DNA of 64,000 nucleotides from positions 310,001 through 374,000 of the forward strand of contig NZ_MWSJ01000002.1 of assembly GCF_002237755.1 (NCBI RefSeq), read 5' to 3'. The notes under the pieces are model-generated. The model was not told the origin of the DNA, ran no database searches, and saw nothing but the letters and a program-made list of their open reading frames with translations. This stretch comes from Lysinibacillus sp. KCTC 33748 (GTDB lineage Bacteria > Bacillota > Bacilli > Bacillales_A > Planococcaceae). The position numbers and the translations under genes were made by a program. This document shows positions 35,200 to 42,563 of this stretch, in pieces (position 1 is the first letter of the stretch; the number at the start of each line of letters is the position of its first letter).

Positions 35200-36369
35200 A
35201 TGTCTGAATTTGACAACGACCTAATGAAATCAAAGGATCCATTCGCATCAGAAAATCCATTATTACAACCTAATCCATTATTACAGGCGGAGCCAGCACA
35301 AAAACCAGTGCTTGTTTCCGAGCAAGAGCTATCACAAATTGCTCAAAATCAACTTGCGCTCAAGCAAGATCCTGAGGTTCATGCATTAGCACAAAAAATT
35401 GATGTGAAAGATCAAATTGCTATGCTAGAACTTGGAAAAGAAACAGCGAATGGTATTTCTACCTTTTCAGATAAAATGCTAGCAACGATGAAAACAAGTA
35501 AACTTGAGGAATCAAGTGTATTATTAAATAATTTAAATAGAATTATGGATAAATTTGATCCTCAAGATTTTGCGGAAGAACAAAAAGGTGGCTTCCTTAC
35601 GAAACTGTTCAGTAAAGGTAAGGAACAATTAGAAAAGTTTCTATCCAAATATGACAGCATGAATAAAGAAGTTGACGTTATTTTCCGTGAGGTTCAAAAA
35701 TACGAAGGTGAAATGAAGCGAAATACTATCGATCTTGAGAACTTATATGATCAAAACTTAAACTATTTCCAAACGCTTAGTAAATTTATAGCAGCAATTG
35801 AAGTGAAAACGGATGAAGTGCGTTCATCATTACCAGCACTTGAACAAAAAGCACAAACTGGCGATCAATTAGCAGCAATGGAATATGAAACGATGGTACG
35901 TGCCGTTGATTTACTAGAACAACGTCGTTATGATTTAGAAATGGCACAACAAGTATCATTCCAGTCTGCTCCACAAATTCGATTAATGCAGCAAGGTAAT
36001 AACCATTTAATTGCTAAAATTAACTCTGCATTTGTGACGACAATTCCAATATTCAAGCAAGGGCTTATTCATGCGGTAACGTTAAAGCGCCAAAAACTAA
36101 TTTCTGATTCAATGAGTGAATTAGACCGTCGTACTAATGAAATGCTTGTCAAAAATGCAGAAAATATTAGTAAAAATAGCGTTAATATCGCACGTGCGGC
36201 TGGTAGCCCGAGCATTAAAATCGAAACAATTGAAACAACATGGCAAACAATTATGTCTGGTATTCAAGAAACGAAGCAAATTCAAGCAGAAACAGCAAGA
36301 AATCGTGAGGAAGGCCGTAAACGTATTGAACGTTTACAACTAGAATATGAAAAACTGAAAAAAATGTAA
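35200..36369 (+). CDS. TelA-family toxic-anion resistance protein
   Basis: A 389-residue, mostly helical cytoplasmic protein of the TelA (YceH/YaaN) family: GKETANGISTFSDKMLATMK, FFRE-like VDVIFREVQKYEGEMKRNTIDLENLYDQNL, and the C-terminal SIKIETIETTWQTIMSGI. Family members are linked to tellurite and other stress resistance and often accompany TerD-type genes; none is adjacent here. AGGGGG lies nine bases before the ATG. It is a single-gene unit with its own terminator. Confidence 0.88.
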   Translation: MSEFDNDLMKSKDPFASENPLLQPNPLLQAEPAQKPVLVSEQELSQIAQNQLALKQDPEVHALAQKIDVKDQIAMLELGKETANGISTFSDKMLATMKTSKLEESSVLLNNLNRIMDKFDPQDFAEEQKGGFLTKLFSKGKEQLEKFLSKYDSMNKEVDVIFREVQKYEGEMKRNTIDLENLYDQNLNYFQTLSKFIAAIEVKTDEVRSSLPALEQKAQTGDQLAAMEYETMVRAVDLLEQRRYDLEMAQQVSFQSAPQIRLMQQGNNHLIAKINSAFVTTIPIFKQGLIHAVTLKRQKLISDSMSELDRRTNEMLVKNAENISKNSVNIARAAGSPSIKIETIETTWQTIMSGIQETKQIQAETARNREEGRKRIERLQLEYEKLKKM

Positions 36370-36377
36370 ATGTGAAG

Positions 36378-36416
36378 CTTCTTGCAATCTTATTTTGCAA
36401 GAAGTTTTTTTATTTT
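36378..36416 (+). terminator. Terminator of the TelA-family gene
   Basis: CTTCTTGCAA/TTGCAAGAAG stem (36378-36387 with 36395-36404) followed by a long T-run. Confidence 0.85.
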
Positions 36417-36468
36417 TTGACAAAATTGGAATTCCTCATTATGATAAGGTAAATGAGAATGATTATCA
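36417..36468 (+). promoter_or_regulatory. Consensus promoter with Fur-box-like site
   Basis: TTGACA (36417-36422), a 17-base spacer and TATGAT (36440-36445) are near-perfect sigma-A elements. At the expected transcription start lies TGAGAATGATTATCA (36454-36468). It matches the 7-1-7 Fur consensus TGATAATNATTATCA in all but one of its 14 defined positions. Iron-dependent repression of the next gene is therefore likely (inference). Confidence 0.6.
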
Positions 36469-36539
36469 GAGAGAAGGAAGCGGAAAGATGCTACACACTG
36501 AAATTCGATTATATAAAACAATCAATCATGGAGAAAAAG

Positions 36540-37076
36540 ATGATGAGCAAAATGAATCCAATTTTATTATCCTGTGAGTCTTTAAATGATGGAGCACTTG
36601 CGATTAATACGACAGAAAAACTAATGCTCGTATTAAAAAGTCGCTACCATGAATTAACCCATATAGAAGAACTGTTCAATGCCTTGCATAAAGATTTAGA
36701 TGAAAAGCACAAAATCCTAGAGCAAGAGAGGAAAATTTTAAAGAAACAAAACTTAGAGCTTGTGGAAGACATGCAAAAAATAAAGAAGCAAAACGCCGTC
36801 TTACAAAGAAAGTTAACAGAATATAATTGCGTCGTAGAAGAGCTCAAGGAGATTCGCCGACAAAATACAGAGCTACTAATTGAATTAAGTAAATATACTG
36901 CTCTGTCAAAGGAATCCTTGTCAGGTCCTTTAAAATGTATGATTCGCGATATGCGAGAGCAAGGTGTCGGTATTAAAGAGATTCATATTCGCATTAAACG
37001 TCAAATTAACCCTGATATTAGTTATAGTACGGTGCGCAAATATATTTCTGAGCTTGAATCTGAAATGAAAAAGTAA
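36540..37076 (+). CDS. Coiled-coil protein with a helix-turn-helix-like C-terminus
   Basis: About 178 residues from ATG 36540 (GGAG six bases upstream). The frame is open back to 36453, but an ATG there would coincide with the predicted transcription start. Residues about 35-115 form a long coiled coil rich in Lys, Glu and Leu. The C-terminus (MRDMREQGVGIKEIHIRIKR, then YSTVRKYISELE) looks like a resolvase-type helix-turn-helix. It may bind DNA as a coiled-coil dimer. An alternative 30-codon frame from ATG 36488, which has the better ribosome binding site, overlaps the start and could be a leader peptide. Confidence 0.6.
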   Translation: MMSKMNPILLSCESLNDGALAINTTEKLMLVLKSRYHELTHIEELFNALHKDLDEKHKILEQERKILKKQNLELVEDMQKIKKQNAVLQRKLTEYNCVVEELKEIRRQNTELLIELSKYTALSKESLSGPLKCMIRDMREQGVGIKEIHIRIKRQINPDISYSTVRKYISELESEMKK

Positions 37077-37209
37077 CAATATTCATGACAATTTATTAAA
37101 ATATGGGCATTTACAGTTTCCACTCAAAGTCCTATAATAAATCTATTCTTTAAATGGTAATATTACGCAAAGTCTTATAGATTCATATGGAGTAGGAGAG
37201 TTAGAGGCA

Positions 37210-38127
37210 ATGTCAAATGAGAAAAAAGGGGTTATGGCGGCATTTTTAGCTTATGCTCTTTGGGGTGCATTTCCGCTTTATTGGAAATTACTTGAGCATG
37301 TGCAGAGTATGGAAATTTTATTATCGCGCGTCATTTGGTCCTTTGTCTTTACAGTACTAGCAGTAATAGTATTAGGAATGCGCAAGGAACTTCTCGCAGA
37401 CTTAAAATATTTGTGGTCACATCAAAAGCATTTTTGGCAGCTTGTTGGGGCTTCATTAGTTATCTCGATGAACTGGTTTTTATATATATGGGCAGTTACG
37501 CATAATCACTTAATTGAAACGAGCTTAGGCTATTATATTAACCCATTACTATCAGTGATTTTTGGGGTTGTATTCTTTAAAGAAGCACTTACTCGTGCGC
37601 AATGGGCGGCTACAGGAATTGCTTTTATTGCTGTCATTATTTTAACGATTAATTATGGATCAATTCCATGGGTAGCACTTCTTATTGCTTTATCCTTCGC
37701 TATTTACGGTGTTCTGAAAAAGAAAATTAAGCTTGACGCGACAAGAGGTCTAGCCATTGAAACGTTATTTATTTTGCCGTTTGCATTAGGGTACTATATT
37801 TACCTTTTTACAACGAATCAAGCCTCATTTTTACATGTAGATGTGAAGACAGACACGCTCATGATTTTAAGTGGTATCGTGACAGCAATACCGTTAATTT
37901 TATTTGCGAAAGGTGCACAAAATATTCCACTCTATTTATTAGGCTTTATTCAATACGTATCGCCAACAATAGTGTTAGTGTTAGGGATTGTGCTTTATAA
38001 GGAGCCATTTAGTCAAATTGAGCTATTAGCATTTAGCATTATTTGGGCAGCGTTACTACTGTTTTCAGGATCGAAAATTATTGAAACGAGAAGGGCTCAT
38101 CATAAATCTGCAAAAATAAATACATGA
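37210..38127 (+). CDS. rarD: RarD-family (EamA) transporter
   Basis: A 305-residue permease with about ten hydrophobic segments. The N-terminal AFLAYALWGAFPLYWKLL, NWFLYIWAVTHNHLIETSLGYYINPL and LGFIQYVSPTIVLVLGIVLYKEPF are characteristic of RarD proteins. The family belongs to the drug/metabolite transporter superfamily; its natural substrates are not established. AGGAGAG precedes the ATG, and a strong terminator follows. Confidence 0.88.
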   Translation: MSNEKKGVMAAFLAYALWGAFPLYWKLLEHVQSMEILLSRVIWSFVFTVLAVIVLGMRKELLADLKYLWSHQKHFWQLVGASLVISMNWFLYIWAVTHNHLIETSLGYYINPLLSVIFGVVFFKEALTRAQWAATGIAFIAVIILTINYGSIPWVALLIALSFAIYGVLKKKIKLDATRGLAIETLFILPFALGYYIYLFTTNQASFLHVDVKTDTLMILSGIVTAIPLILFAKGAQNIPLYLLGFIQYVSPTIVLVLGIVLYKEPFSQIELLAFSIIWAALLLFSGSKIIETRRAHHKSAKINT

Positions 38128-38131
38128 ATGT

Positions 38132-38173
38132 AAGTAGTACAAACCATGTCTTTGGTTTGTACTACTTTTTTGT
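38132..38173 (+). terminator. Terminator of rarD
   Basis: A perfect 14-bp stem (AAGTAGTACAAACC and complement, 38132-38145 with 38154-38167) followed by TTTTTTG. Confidence 0.88.
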
Positions 38174-38302
38174 GTTTTTAGAAAAGTCCCTGCAATGTGA
38201 GGGGGAGGCAAAGAGCTTTTTGCCTTTTCAATGTTTCTTTAGAAATGGGCTAGTATCCTAGCATTTCACACGTATAGAAACTATTAATTGAGGTTACTAA
38301 CA

Positions 38303-38452
38303 ATGAAGAAAGGTCGAACAGACCCTGATGAATGGCTTTTTTCACCACTATAACAATCAATTTTAAAAAGTAATGATTATGATTATTGGCAAACTAAACA
38401 CGTTAAGAAATGGCAAAAGTACCTTGCCTATCGCTTAAATTTAGTGAAATGA
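38303..38452 (+). pseudogene. Small gene with one in-frame TAA, unrecognised
   Basis: From ATG 38303 (GAGG about nine bases upstream) a 50-codon frame reads MKKGRTDPDEWLFSPL, TAA, then QSILKSNDYDYWQTKHVKKW and QKYLAYRLNLVK. It is broken only by the TAA at codon 17. Aromatic and charged composition on both sides of the stop suggests a former small protein of about 48 residues. A terminator follows 12 bases later. No family is recognised. Confidence 0.35.
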
Positions 38453-38464
38453 GATAATAACAGG

Positions 38465-38505
38465 AAAACGGTCCTAAAGGAGCTTCCTTCTTGGGACTGT
38501 TTTTC
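38465..38505 (+). terminator. Rho-independent terminator
   Basis: AACGGTCC pairs with GGGACTGTT, with an inner AGGAGC/TTCCT stem, followed by TTTTTC. Confidence 0.6.
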
Positions 38506-38613
38506 TTTTTGAAATTGCTGTTTTGTTGCTATTAAACATTAACGGGGCAGAAGAGTTTAATAAGGAATGCTATAATAGTTAATTTCAAGACGATTTTAAG
38601 GAGTTAAAGTTTT

Positions 38614-38901
38614 ATGATTATAAAAATTGATTTTGGTGACGATTTTATTCAATACATTTCTTGTTCAACAAAAGTAGGTAGGAAGATGAACAATATTCAG
38701 GAGGACTTTCTAAATTGGGTTTTTGACGAAGAAAAGAATACAAAATATTGGGCTTTAGAAAATGGGGAAAGAATTCACCCTAATTATGATGCAAATGCAC
38801 TTGTTGAATGGTTAAACAATGTAAGATTTAAGCAAGGAATAGCGAAAGCTAAATTAATCACGAATCCTCCATTATGTGTTAAAAAGAAATTATATTTTTA
38901 G
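38614..38901 (+). CDS. Small hypothetical protein, 95 aa
   Basis: A complete small gene with AAGGAG about ten bases before the ATG. The product is soluble and acidic in the middle: DDFIQYISCSTKVGRKMNNIQED, FLNWVFDEEKNTKYWALENG and WLNNVRFKQGIAKA. I do not recognise a domain. It has no close partner gene and sits in a run of very small genes between rarD and the MutS2-like gene. Confidence 0.6.
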   Translation: MIIKIDFGDDFIQYISCSTKVGRKMNNIQEDFLNWVFDEEKNTKYWALENGERIHPNYDANALVEWLNNVRFKQGIAKAKLITNPPLCVKKKLYF

Positions 38902-39013
38902 AGTGTTTCTTTAATGTTCAAATCATTAAAATAACAGGTCTTTACTTCAATATGGTCCCTATTTTTCACCAATCCCTAAATCTTTTATAGAAACGAAGCA
39001 AAATGAAAAAGCA

Positions 39014-39040
39014 AAAAACTGCATCCATTTGGATGCAGTC
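39014..39040 (-). terminator. Terminator of the 35-aa gene
   Basis: On the minus strand, ACTGCATCC-AAAT-GGATGCAGT runs into TTTTTTGC, starting directly after the stop codon. Confidence 0.75.
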
Positions 39041-39148
39041 TTATTTTTTTCTTAACAGTGTATCCCCAAGAGGGATTCCAATCACAACAACCAAAACCGT
39101 TAGAATTAGCAGGGCTTGAAAAATAAAATACGCAACTTGATCGAACAT
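39041..39148 (-). CDS. 35-residue single-span membrane peptide
   Basis: This tiny gene has AAGGAGAG eight bases before ATG 39148 and a terminator starting right after its TAA. The product begins MFDQVAYFIFQALLILTVLV, continues VVIGIPLGDTLL and ends RKK: one hydrophobic helix with a positively charged end, which would place the C-terminus in the cytoplasm. Ribosome binding site, terminator and the clean transmembrane profile make it a credible gene despite its size. No family name can be assigned; similar tiny peptides often modulate larger membrane complexes. Confidence 0.6.
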   Translation of the reverse strand: MFDQVAYFIFQALLILTVLVVVIGIPLGDTLLRKK

Positions 39149-39205
39149 CGTATCTCTCCTTCTTTTTTTTAATTCCTACCTTGTCCTGTAATTATCCAAC
39201 TCCAT

Positions 39206-39481
39206 TTGAAGAGTCAAATAAAACTTAATAAAGCACAAAATCATCTGTGTTTTTATAATATAGTTTACTTCAGTCTAACGTATGTATGCGTCTTTCTTTT
39301 TATATTTTGTGATCTGCAACAATGGAACGATTTCAAGATGTTGGTACGTATTATTTGGATAGTTACCTACTATTGGTATCGTTGGCTTGAGTTACATAAG
39401 AACTTAGCATTTGAAAATCGTAGAGCAAATCCTTATTTAGCTTGTATAAAAAATCTAACTATTTCACAGTTGAAGCATTAA
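39206..39481 (+). CDS. Uncertain ORF, up to 91 aa
   Basis: A TTG-initiated frame with no good ribosome binding site at 39206. The C-terminal half, from about ATG 39342 (MLVRIIWIVTYYWYRWLELH, then KNLAFENRRANPYLACIKNL), looks protein-like: one hydrophobic aromatic helix and a basic tail. A terminator follows at 39492. The N-terminal half may be non-coding. It could be a short remnant; I cannot assign a family. Confidence 0.3.
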   Translation: MKSQIKLNKAQNHLCFYNIVYFSLTYVCVFLFIFCDLQQWNDFKMLVRIIWIVTYYWYRWLELHKNLAFENRRANPYLACIKNLTISQLKH

Positions 39482-39491
39482 GAAAAGATAA

Positions 39492-39520
39492 AAAAGCATC
39501 ATTAAAGATGCTTTTTAGTT
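39492..39520. terminator. Hairpin terminator
   Basis: AAAAGCATC/GATGCTTTT stem (39492-39500 with 39508-39516) with a short T-tail. Confidence 0.65.
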
Positions 39521-39654
39521 GGATACAGTGGTTTATTTTTATTTAAATGATGGAACAATTTAGTTGAATAAGAATAAAGATTAATGCGTATTTGACTTAA
39601 AATGCGAAACAAAAATGAACCGTACAAGGATGACAATTCATTTAATAGGTGGTA

Positions 39655-39828
39655 TTATTTCACATTTTTCAGAGGGGAAATTACATTGTTATAAAAAAAT
39701 CTTTCCCATTTAGCTAACAAACCGTTCCCATTTTCACCACGTTGAATTTCAATTTCATGGTTTTTATGAAATTCTGCTATTCGTTTATTATGTTCTGTGT
39801 GCAATTGATGGAGAGCTACTTGTTTCAT
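39655..39828 (-). CDS. 57-residue small soluble protein
   Basis: This small gene has a near-perfect AAAGGAGGG ribosome binding site before ATG 39828. The product is helical and charged: MKQVALHQLHTEHNKRIAEF, HKNHEIEIQRGENGNG, LLAKWERFFYNNVISPLKNVK. It has no membrane segment or signal. I do not recognise the family. The strong ribosome binding site and amphipathic composition are the evidence for it. Confidence 0.6.
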   Translation of the reverse strand: MKQVALHQLHTEHNKRIAEFHKNHEIEIQRGENGNGLLAKWERFFYNNVISPLKNVK

Positions 39829-40034
39829 TATTATCCCTCCTTTCGATGAACCATAATTATATATCTTGGGTTGATTATAGCAAAGTATTCTACACGTATT
39901 GTAAATTAACTCGGTTTTTTAGTTTTTCTCAAGTTTAAAATCGTGTCAAACATAAGTACCTTTACTTTTTTACCAGCATATAGTAAGATGATGACAAATT
40001 AGATAACAATGATAATTAATGAGAGGTGCTTTTG

Positions 40035-40151
40035 ATGAGTGCGGTAGGTTCTAAATAGGAACAACTTAAAGAAATAAATTTAATGACACCAGGGGATTTA
40101 TGTCAGTATATCACCCTTTATTTAGTCGTGGATTTATTTCGATATCTATGA
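40035..40151 (+). pseudogene. Tiny gene with one in-frame TAG, unrecognised
   Basis: GAGAGGTG stands six bases before ATG 40035. The frame reads MSAVGSK, TAG, then EQLKEINLMTPGDLCQYITL, YLVVDLFRYL and a stop at 40151. Apart from the TAG at codon 8 it resembles a short helical protein of about 38 residues. A terminator follows about 100 bases later. It is a candidate broken gene; the family is unknown. Confidence 0.3.
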
Positions 40152-40249
40152 AGATACCTACAATACTTTATAAAGCGTGTAATGGTCTGAATGTGCTTCA
40201 CTTTGATGAGGTCTTTTCATGATGCTTTTTACACATGCCTTGTAATGGT

Positions 40250-40280
40250 AAAGCTGTGGGTTCTCCCGCAGCTTTTTTTG
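40250..40280 (+). terminator. Rho-independent terminator
   Basis: AAGCTG-TGGG pairs with CCC-GCAGCTT around TTCT, followed by TTTTTG. Repeat copy D begins a few bases later. Confidence 0.75.
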
Positions 40281-40288
40281 TCTTTTTT

Positions 40289-40541
40289 AACTTCTTTCAG
40301 TGGGTGTCCAAACACCCGCTGAAAGAAGTTGAAGCCTCCGGGGGATGTCACAGAATCGATGAGGAGTTCAGTTAGGATGTTAGCCTAAAATCATCGCATC
40401 CATGCGATAACGGCTAACTGACCTGCATCGGTAAAAACGCCACGTCCTGTGGCATTACCGAAATGACCGACATCGTGTCGGCCCTCGTCAGGCCTAAGCA
40501 CAAAGCCGATTCCGGACGCAATTATGCCGAGGCAAATTGAT
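40289..40541 (+). repeat. Structured modular repeat, copy D
   Basis: The head hairpin is nearly perfect here (AACTTCTTTCAGTGGGTGT and complement, 40289-40331), followed by the common block. A set of nested hairpins is inserted after AGGAGTTC: GTTAGCC/GGCTAAC around ATCGCAT/ATGCGAT, CGGTAA/TTACCG around GCCAC/GTGGC, and CCGACA/TGTCGG. The normal GCACAAAGCCGATTCCGGAC tail follows. The tail hairpin has lost two bases (GGCAAATTGAT). It lies 75 bases before the MutS2-like gene. Confidence 0.75.
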
Positions 40542-40615
40542 AAACATCATTGCTATCTAATGAGTAGGTGTCTTCATGAATGATTCTAGAAAATCATAGT
40601 GAGGAGACAGTAACA

Positions 40616-42520
40616 ATGAATCATACTACTTTTGAGAAGTTACAATACAATGAATTGAAGGATATCGTTAAATCATACTGTGTCAGTGGATTAGGTAAAC
40701 AGTTATTAGATAAATTAACGCCAAGCCCAAATTTGACAGTTGTTAAAAATCGTTTGAATGAAACGACTGAGGCACGAGCAATTTTAGATGCGGAAGGTCA
40801 TGTCCCATTTTTAGGGGTATCCAATATTGACAATACCATTCAAAAACTTGAAAAGGGGATCATTCTAGACCCAAGTGAATTAGTTAGCATCTCAGACTTT
40901 TTAAGAGGCTGTAGAAAAATTAAAAAATTTATGCTGGAAAAGGAGTTTTTTGCACCCGTACTTGCATCCTATGCTAATTCGATGTCTGAATTTAAAAGTG
41001 TGGAAGAGGAAATTAATTTTGCGATTAAAGCAAATCGTGTTGATTCAGCTGCTAGCAGAGAATTGAAGCGTATCCGAAATCATATCGAAACAACAGAGGA
41101 AAAAATTAAAGACCGTTTAACAAAATTTTTGAATAGTAGTGCAAATAAAACATATATCCAGGAATTTTTTATAAGTAAGAAGGATGATCGATACACGATT
41201 CCTATTAAGGCTTCTTACAAAAATCATGTGCAAGGGACGGTAGTAGAGATTTCATCAAAAGGTGCTACGGTCTTTATGGAGCCAAGTGCTGTCGCTAAAT
41301 TAAATGTGGAATTGGCCACTTTGAAGGCAGAGGAAGCGGTGGAGGAATATCAGATTTTGGCGACATTATCGGGGCTCCTGATGGAAAATATCCGTGAAAT
41401 CAACATTAACATGGAGTTAATTAGCCAATATGATATGGTGTTTGCTAAAGCCAAGTTTAGCAAGCATATTGGAGGCGTAGAGCCAAGCTTAAACGATGTT
41501 GGCTATATAAAGCTCATCAATTGTAAGCATCCACTGTTAACAGGTGAGGCGGTGCCACTTCATTTCGAAATTGGTAAAGACTATCGTAGCCTAATCATTA
41601 CAGGGCCGAATGCTGGCGGAAAAACAGTTGTCCTAAAAACCATTGGCTTGTTAACATTGGCTACAATGTCAGGCTTCCATATTGTTGCGGATAAAGGAAC
41701 TGAAATAGCTATATTCGATCATGTTTTTGTAGACATTGGTGATAATCAAAGTATTGAAAATGCACTTAGTACGTTTTCATCCCATATGAAAAACCTTTCG
41801 GATATTATGAGGGCATCCAATAATAATACTCTTTTGCTGTTTGATGAAATAGGGAGCGGTACGGAACCAAATGAAGGAGCAGCGCTGGCCATTTCCATCT
41901 TGGAGGAGTTCTATCATATGGGCTGTATTACAGTGGCGACAACGCATTATGGAGAAATTAAGCGTTTCTCTGAAATGCATAGTGATTTTATGAATGCGGC
42001 TATGCGTTTTAATAGTGAAACATTAGAACCATTATACAAATTAATGATCGGAACATCTGGAGAGAGTAATGCTCTATGGATTTCAAAGAAAATGAATATA
42101 CGTGAAACAGTATTACAAAGGGCTAAAGGCTATATTGACAGTAAGGATTATCATTTAAAACGAGTAAGTGATAGTAAAATACGGAAGCCGAAAATTGAAA
42201 ATGTGAGAACAACAGTAAAGTATGAATTTGAAAAAGGAGATCGAGTAAAGCTGTTAGATCATGATGACGTTGGAATCGTTTATGAAGAAATGGATAATTT
42301 CTTTAATGTTGTCGTGTTCTATGGGGGAGAATTCATAAAGGTAAATGTTAAACGCTTGGCATTAGAGCTACCAGCAACAGAATTATACCCAGAAGGATAT
42401 GATTTAGAGACATTGTTTGTGGACTATAAAGATCGAAAGCTTCAGCATGATATAGAACGCGGTTCGAAAAAAGCCCTTCGCAAGATACAGAAGGAAATTA
42501 GAAATAATAAATTGAGCTAA
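40616..42520 (+). CDS. MutS2-like DNA-binding ATPase without Smr domain
   Basis: About 634 residues from ATG 40616 (GAGGAGA upstream); MutS2 is usually near 780. It starts like MutS2 (FEKLQYNELKDIVKSYCVSGLGK) and keeps the core and clamp helices. The ABC ATPase has Walker A GPNAGGKTVVLKT, Walker B LLLFDEIGSGTEPNEGAAL and THYGEIKRF. The C-terminus has a KOW-like segment (FEKGDRVKLLDHDDVGIVYE) but stops before any Smr nuclease domain. It may act on recombination intermediates or stalled ribosomes as MutS2 proteins do; without Smr it should not cleave. A paralogue of chromosomal mutS2 is likely (inference). Confidence 0.85.
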   Translation: MNHTTFEKLQYNELKDIVKSYCVSGLGKQLLDKLTPSPNLTVVKNRLNETTEARAILDAEGHVPFLGVSNIDNTIQKLEKGIILDPSELVSISDFLRGCRKIKKFMLEKEFFAPVLASYANSMSEFKSVEEEINFAIKANRVDSAASRELKRIRNHIETTEEKIKDRLTKFLNSSANKTYIQEFFISKKDDRYTIPIKASYKNHVQGTVVEISSKGATVFMEPSAVAKLNVELATLKAEEAVEEYQILATLSGLLMENIREININMELISQYDMVFAKAKFSKHIGGVEPSLNDVGYIKLINCKHPLLTGEAVPLHFEIGKDYRSLIITGPNAGGKTVVLKTIGLLTLATMSGFHIVADKGTEIAIFDHVFVDIGDNQSIENALSTFSSHMKNLSDIMRASNNNTLLLFDEIGSGTEPNEGAALAISILEEFYHMGCITVATTHYGEIKRFSEMHSDFMNAAMRFNSETLEPLYKLMIGTSGESNALWISKKMNIRETVLQRAKGYIDSKDYHLKRVSDSKIRKPKIENVRTTVKYEFEKGDRVKLLDHDDVGIVYEEMDNFFNVVVFYGGEFIKVNVKRLALELPATELYPEGYDLETLFVDYKDRKLQHDIERGSKKALRKIQKEIRNNKLS

Positions 42521-42524
42521 AAAA

Positions 42525-42558
42525 TAGGGATTGCACATATGTCAAAGTGCAATCCCTA
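42525..42558. terminator. Bidirectional terminator
   Basis: AGGGATTGCAC pairs with GTGCAATCCCT (42526-42536 with 42547-42557) between convergent genes, with A- and T-rich flanks. Confidence 0.8.
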
Positions 42559-42563
42559 AATAT

